Shown piece after piece: positions 58,365 to 64,000 of a stretch of 64,000 nt of DNA (the first letter of the stretch is position 1; the number at the start of each line of letters is the position of its first letter). Position numbers and translations under genes: made by a program. Below the pieces are notes generated by a model. It was not told the origin of the DNA. It searched no databases and saw only the letters and a program-made list of their open reading frames with translations. Source of the stretch: Diabrotica undecimpunctata (taxonomy: Eukaryota > Arthropoda > Insecta > Coleoptera > Chrysomelidae); NCBI RefSeq assembly GCF_040954645.1, contig NC_092804.1, positions 147,507,108 through 147,571,107 of the forward strand, given 5' to 3'.

Positions 58365-58706
58365 ACGTGACAACGTCTTAAATTAGGTTGTGGCTCGGAG
58401 TCACTCATGAAAAAGTGTAACGCCCGCTCACGTCTGTTACGATGAGTCACCGAACGAGAGAGAGGCCCGCCGGACCGGCGAATGCCTTGCGTCTCTCTCC
58501 CACTCAAACATGATTGGTCCGCTGCGCGCGCAGCACTAGAGAATTAGGCGCGTTGAATCATATGTACAATGTTTTAGTAAACAAAATATATTTCTATAGT
58601 TAAAATTTGTGCAATTCTTATTTTCATTCAATTCCTTGTTCCTATTGTGCAATTTAATAATATTCATATCAATAAATATTCTACCGAGAAAAAGACGTTG
58701 TCACGT
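58365..58706. mobile_element. GC-rich short TIR element (MITE-like)
   Basis: A 15 bp inverted repeat ACGTGACAACGTCTT (58365-58379; reverse complement 58692-58706) encloses 342 bp. The interior around 58430-58550 is CpG-rich, with a GCCCGCCGGACCGGCG stretch and GCTGCGCGCGCAGC, in contrast to AT-rich flanks. No coding. The target duplication is not obvious. Confidence 0.75.
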
Positions 58707-59043
58707 AAAATCTTCGCCCGTAAAACCGACTTTACAGGCAACCGATTTTTTTAACTGAAACCTTGCATGGTTCAACGCATAAATTCAATTATGATTTATT
58801 AGAAATCACGTATTCACAAATTTTACCAGAATAATTTTTTCAAATATTTACACCTTGGTAAAACCAGATCAAATGAGTGGGTATTCAAATAAAATAAAAA
58901 ACCAAAACCAGTTTTTATTTTATAAATATGAAAAAGTTGCTTAAATATGTGATAAGAATACTGATTTATAAAAGTGTAAAAATCATAAATACGAGGGGTA
59001 ATACATAACTTTGGAAACTATGTGTATTAATATATTCTATATA
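58707..59043. other. no gene recognised
   Basis: AT-rich spacer. Confidence 0.4.
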
Positions 59044-59510
59044 CTAAAAGGCTAAGCCCTTTTCTTGTGTGCAATACTCCTCCTAAACGGTGATAGATAG
59101 GAGAATGATTTTTTTTGAATAATTAAACAGATTGTTGAGTGGATTCCCCCTAAGGTTTAAAATTAAAAAAATTCGAACCGGTTTAAAAATGGCGGCCATA
59201 AAATGAATTTTTCCTATAGTAAAGTATAGGAATTTTACAGGTTTCATTCTTCAAAATTTAAAGTCCTAATTTTCAATGTATTTTTAAAATATGCCCGCGT
59301 CTACTTTTTTCTTATACATACTGATTGAATTCAGAATTATGAAACTGGAAGTATATACTTCCGGTAAGATATCCCAGCCTAAAATAAACTAAAAGGCTAA
59401 GCCCTTTTCTTGTACGCAATACTCCTCCTAAACGGTGATAGATAGGAGAATATTTTTTTCGAATAATTAAACAGATTGTTGAGTAGATTCCCCCTAAGGT
59501 TTAAAATTTA
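59044..59510. repeat. direct duplication of ~120 bp, period 345 bp
   Basis: CTAAAAGGCTAAGCCCTTTT starts both copies (59044 and 59389), and similarity continues for about 120 bp to CCCCTAAGGTTTAAAATT. The spacer contains AACCGGTTTAAAAATGGCGG. It could be two units of a satellite or a Helentron-like tandem; I cannot decide. Confidence 0.8.
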
Positions 59511-60489
59511 CATACAGTTACATTACAGATACAGTTTATTTTTAGGATTTTTGGAACATTTACACCAGGCGACGGAAACGATGGATCGTTAGACTCCGCC
59601 TCTCTTAAATATCAGCAAAACTTACATCAAAACTCGATATCGAGTTGATCCCCTAGTATATTCTATAAGTAAAGCATGTTTTTTTTTCACTATAATCCCT
59701 ACAAAACAGTGACAAGTACCGATTTTAACATGTTTTAAATTTTGTGAGCCTGTGTAATTAAAGGCAATTATAAATCGGATCCCATTTGGTAAACAGATAT
59801 AATTACTTATATTTGATACGGATGGCATAAAACGGAAAGTCTTATTTTGTATTTAAACACTAAAACAAACATTTAATTTGAATCCTGATTCAACAGTAAA
59901 TTGGACCCACCGAAACAAATATTTGTATAGAGGCAGCGTGTTAATTATAGGCAATATAATGAGTATGTTTTATTGAAACAACTTAGTATGTAAAACACAA
60001 AATATATATTTGTATTTAAAATAATATATATATATATATATATATATATTTAACTGTTACATATACCATAAATAATTAGTACATGATAGTAGTATTAGAA
60101 ATTTCTCTTTAGAGCATCAGTTATTTAGCTAAGAAACTGGATAATTAGCTTCTTAGTCTAATGAAATTCAATATCTCTGCCTTATTTTCTAAAATCTGAA
60201 GTTTTCAGCTTTATAGACAATTTTTGAACAGTTTAGTCTATAAAGCTAAAATCTTCAGTGTCGTAGACCAGCGTCATATCATTTACTTGTCTATTTTCTA
60301 TAAAGATAAAACCCGAAAAGTTTTATAGAAGTTTTGGAAAACATCAATCAATCTGCCTTCTTTCCCCACTCCCCTTCTCAGAAATAATACGAGAATCGTC
60401 AAACGGCACTGTGGTCTCAATCTACCTACTCCTCAGTGTCGTTTGTATGGCAATGGCAATACGGCGTAGCCAAGTTATGAAAGAATTAT
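59511..60489. other. no gene recognised; short (AT)n at 60024-60049
   Basis: Non-coding. A short inverted pair CAAACGGCACTG / CAGTGTCGTTTG (about 60398-60453) is the only structure seen. Confidence 0.4.
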
Positions 60490-60976
60490 GTTGACTTGGG
60501 AACGGATCACTACAGGAGCAATGCGACCAATTTATGACAATAGAGTTAGAAAGTTATAAGACCCTGATGGTTTCTAGTTCAGCAAGTAACAGTAACAAAG
60601 GAGGAGGTTACAGCTATCTAAGAAAAGAAATACCAAAAGCTAAAACGTTTAAAACAAATAGAACAGGTTAATGCGAGTTAATAATAAAGAAAAAAAGTAA
60701 TTGCATGTCTCGCCAACAGGAAAATAAAAACAAAATAGGATATTTATGGAAGGCAATCGTAAATACGTATCTCTGACTATCTTACCCTTATTATGCACTC
60801 GCATTAACCACTTCTATTGGTTTTAAATGTTTTAACAGATGACATTTTTTTTCTCAGGTAACTGTAGCTTCCTTTGTGGTTATTGTTAGTTTTTGCCCTG
60901 GAAACCATCAGGGTCTTCTAACTCTAATTCCACATATTACATTTCTCCTGTATAGTGATCCCTTTTTAAGTTAACA
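60490..60976. mobile_element. foldback/MITE-like inverted repeat element
   Basis: The two halves are reverse complements with gaps. Outer GTTGACTTGGGAACGGATCA (left) pairs with GTTAACTTAAAAAGGGATCA (right, on minus). AAGACCCTGATGGTTTC occurs on + near 60559 and on - near 60912. GGTTAATGCGAGT occurs on + near 60666 and on - near 60805. Arms are about 200 bp with a centre near 60730. No coding. Confidence 0.75.
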
Positions 60977-61315
60977 TGCTGCTTTTAATATATATGAAGC
61001 AACAAGAAGTCGGGAGCCAGAGCTAATACATGAAACTTTAATTTTTACGGACTGGTTTTTTTTGAAAACTAAGGGCAAAACATATTGAAAATACTGATAG
61101 AAGAAGAAAAATACTGATAGAAGAAACATTTTATTACTCCACTTTAAAAATGTTCTCCATTGGTAAGAGAGTCATTTTCAAAATGGGCTAATACAATGTT
61201 TCTTCTTGTTTCAGATTTGAAGTGATTTACTAAAAATAGTGTTAATAGACTAAGACTTTAGTTACCTATTTAGAAAAACTGTAATACCTATAGTAGTGAA
61301 CAAATAATAATAATA

Positions 61316-62650
61316 ATGGACTTTTCAAGTGACGATTCCTATGACGATCCTGATTTTATGCCAAGTGTGACAGACGAACCATTGGAATATTTCGAACTAT
61401 TTTTAACTGACGACATAATTAGTGTTATAGTTGATGAAACAAATCTTTACGCCACACAAATACTTACGACTGGTCAAGATATCTCTCAGCGATCCAGACT
61501 TCATGAATGGCGACCAGTTAATAAAGCGGAAATATATCGATTCCTTGCTCTTGTTGGATGAATGGGATTGGTGAAAGTATCAGTTCTTCGTGACTATTGG
61601 CGAACAGATAATTTATATAATTTCCCACTATCCAGGTCTGTTATGTCCAGAAACAGATTCGAAATCATTTTAAAAATGCTTCATTTATCGGACAACACGA
61701 AAGCCCCAGAAAATGACCGCTTATACAAAATACGAAACGTTAACAATATGTTTATTAACAATTTCCAAAAAATTTATACGCCAGGAAGAAAAACTTGTAT
61801 CGATGAAAGTCTGATTCCACGGAAAGGACGATTGCTCTTCCGACAGTATATACCCAATAAACGGCACAAATATTTACAATATTTACAAACGGCACGGACA
61901 ATTACTACACCAGCCTTTCATTGGCATATCGTCTGCTGAACCGAAATACCCACTTAGTTGGTACACTTCGATACACTCGATCGAAAATATCTGCCACACC
62001 ATGTTGTTACTGCAAAACTAAAAAAGGGAGAATTTGCTGCTAGCACGAGTAAAAATGGTATAAGCATTTTGAAATGGAGGGATAAGAGAATTGTTTCTGT
62101 CCTTACTACAGAAGATTGTGTATTACAAACTGTAGAAAAGACTACACGTTCTGGAAGTAATATCATCAAACCCAAGTGTATAGTTGACTATAACACAGGA
62201 AAGTATTCCATCTATTTGAGCGACCAAATGGCGTCATATAGTACAGCATTGAGATGCTGTACCAAGTGGTACAGAAAATTGTTATTTGAAATTATATGGG
62301 GGACTAACATCGTTAATGCTCATCTTTTATACAACAATAATGATTTGAGAATGCAGAAGTCCCTTAAAATTACTGAATTTAGGGAACTGGTAATCCGTTC
62401 TATGTTGCAAAAATATGCAACTGATGTACTACCACGGAAAAATCTGCGTAAGCCTGGACACAAATTAATTCAAAAAATGATTGGAGATCCACCACGAAAA
62501 ACTAAAGGAAGGTGTTCGGAATGCTAAAAAAAATATGGCAAAAAAGGAACTGTGGTTGACGGAAAAATCAAATTTGCAACTCAAGTACAAACAATGTGCA
62601 GCGGATGCAATAAAATGTTTTGTTTAACGTGCTTTAATAAATATCATTAG
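61316..62650 (+). pseudogene. piggyBac transposase (PGBD-like), decayed
   Basis: Starts MDFSSDDSYDDPDFMPS (acidic), then LHEWRPVNKAEIYRFLALVG, a TGA at 61559-61561 and MGLVKVSVLRDYWRTDNLYN in the same frame. KTCIDESLIPRKGRLLFRQY holds the first catalytic Asp. An internal deletion near 61880 removes the next segment. DNYYTSLSLAYRLLNRNTHL (second Asp) is readable in another frame. Further on, IVDYNTGKYSIYLSDQMASY has Tyr where the third catalytic Asp is expected. The C-terminal zinc segment (CSEC, then CSGCNKMFCLTC, to 62646) is split by a TAA at 62525. Inactive. Confidence 0.92.

Positions 62651-64000
<1,350 letters not shown>

Noticed and set aside
59044..59510. CRISPR-like direct repeats
   Set aside because: Only two long copies, eukaryotic context, no spacer pattern or cas genes.

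Overview
The window is AT-rich insect nuclear DNA made almost entirely of layered, mostly broken transposable elements. The element mix (RTE, jockey, CR1 and RNase H-bearing non-LTR elements, Penelope, piggyBac, Tc1/mariner and long (AT)n arrays) suggests an insect with a large repeat-rich genome. A beetle such as a chrysomelid is my guess; the sequence does not prove it. No complete host gene, tRNA, rRNA or CRISPR array was seen.

Layout. 0-4.6 kb: an almost intact non-LTR element on + (end of ORF1, then a long ORF2 with endonuclease, RT, RNase H and a Cys/His tail). 6.6-14.6 kb: dead jockey- and CR1-type copies, one carrying a small RTE insert and one split by a solo-LTR-like insert. 15.1-23.9 kb: a Penelope copy on - split at TTAA by a 7.8 kb piggyBac unit. 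The piggyBac carries a Tc1 element, which itself carries an RTE fragment. 23.9-26.6 kb: an oppositely oriented Penelope copy with two RTE inserts. 27.2-30.6 kb: candidate host exons and a bounded piggyBac with TTAA ends. 31.2-35.3 kb: a mariner-like element with about 280 bp inverted repeats and a 5'-truncated RNase H-bearing LINE. 37.0-40.0 kb: a 3.06 kb unit with about 515 bp terminal inverted repeats, holding a PIN/FEN1-like plus CXC-domain gene. 40.2-43.1 kb: a mariner gene split by an RTE copy.

43.4-52.5 kb holds the best candidate host gene: four short splice-flanked open segments on - whose phases agree. Their introns are enlarged by a foldback cluster, an (AT)n-centred palindrome, an almost full-length RTE and a piggyBac fragment. 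53.0-57.2 kb is Penelope territory: hairpin terminal repeats with hammerhead-like motifs around an RT plus GIY-YIG gene. 57.5-63.5 kb carries a Tc1 remnant, a GC-rich short TIR element, a tandem duplication, a foldback element and another piggyBac.

Many insertions are supported by target-site duplications read directly from the sequence, so the order of events can be partly reconstructed. The most unusual item is the long-TIR unit at 37-40 kb. Its only recognisable gene is not a classical DDE transposase.
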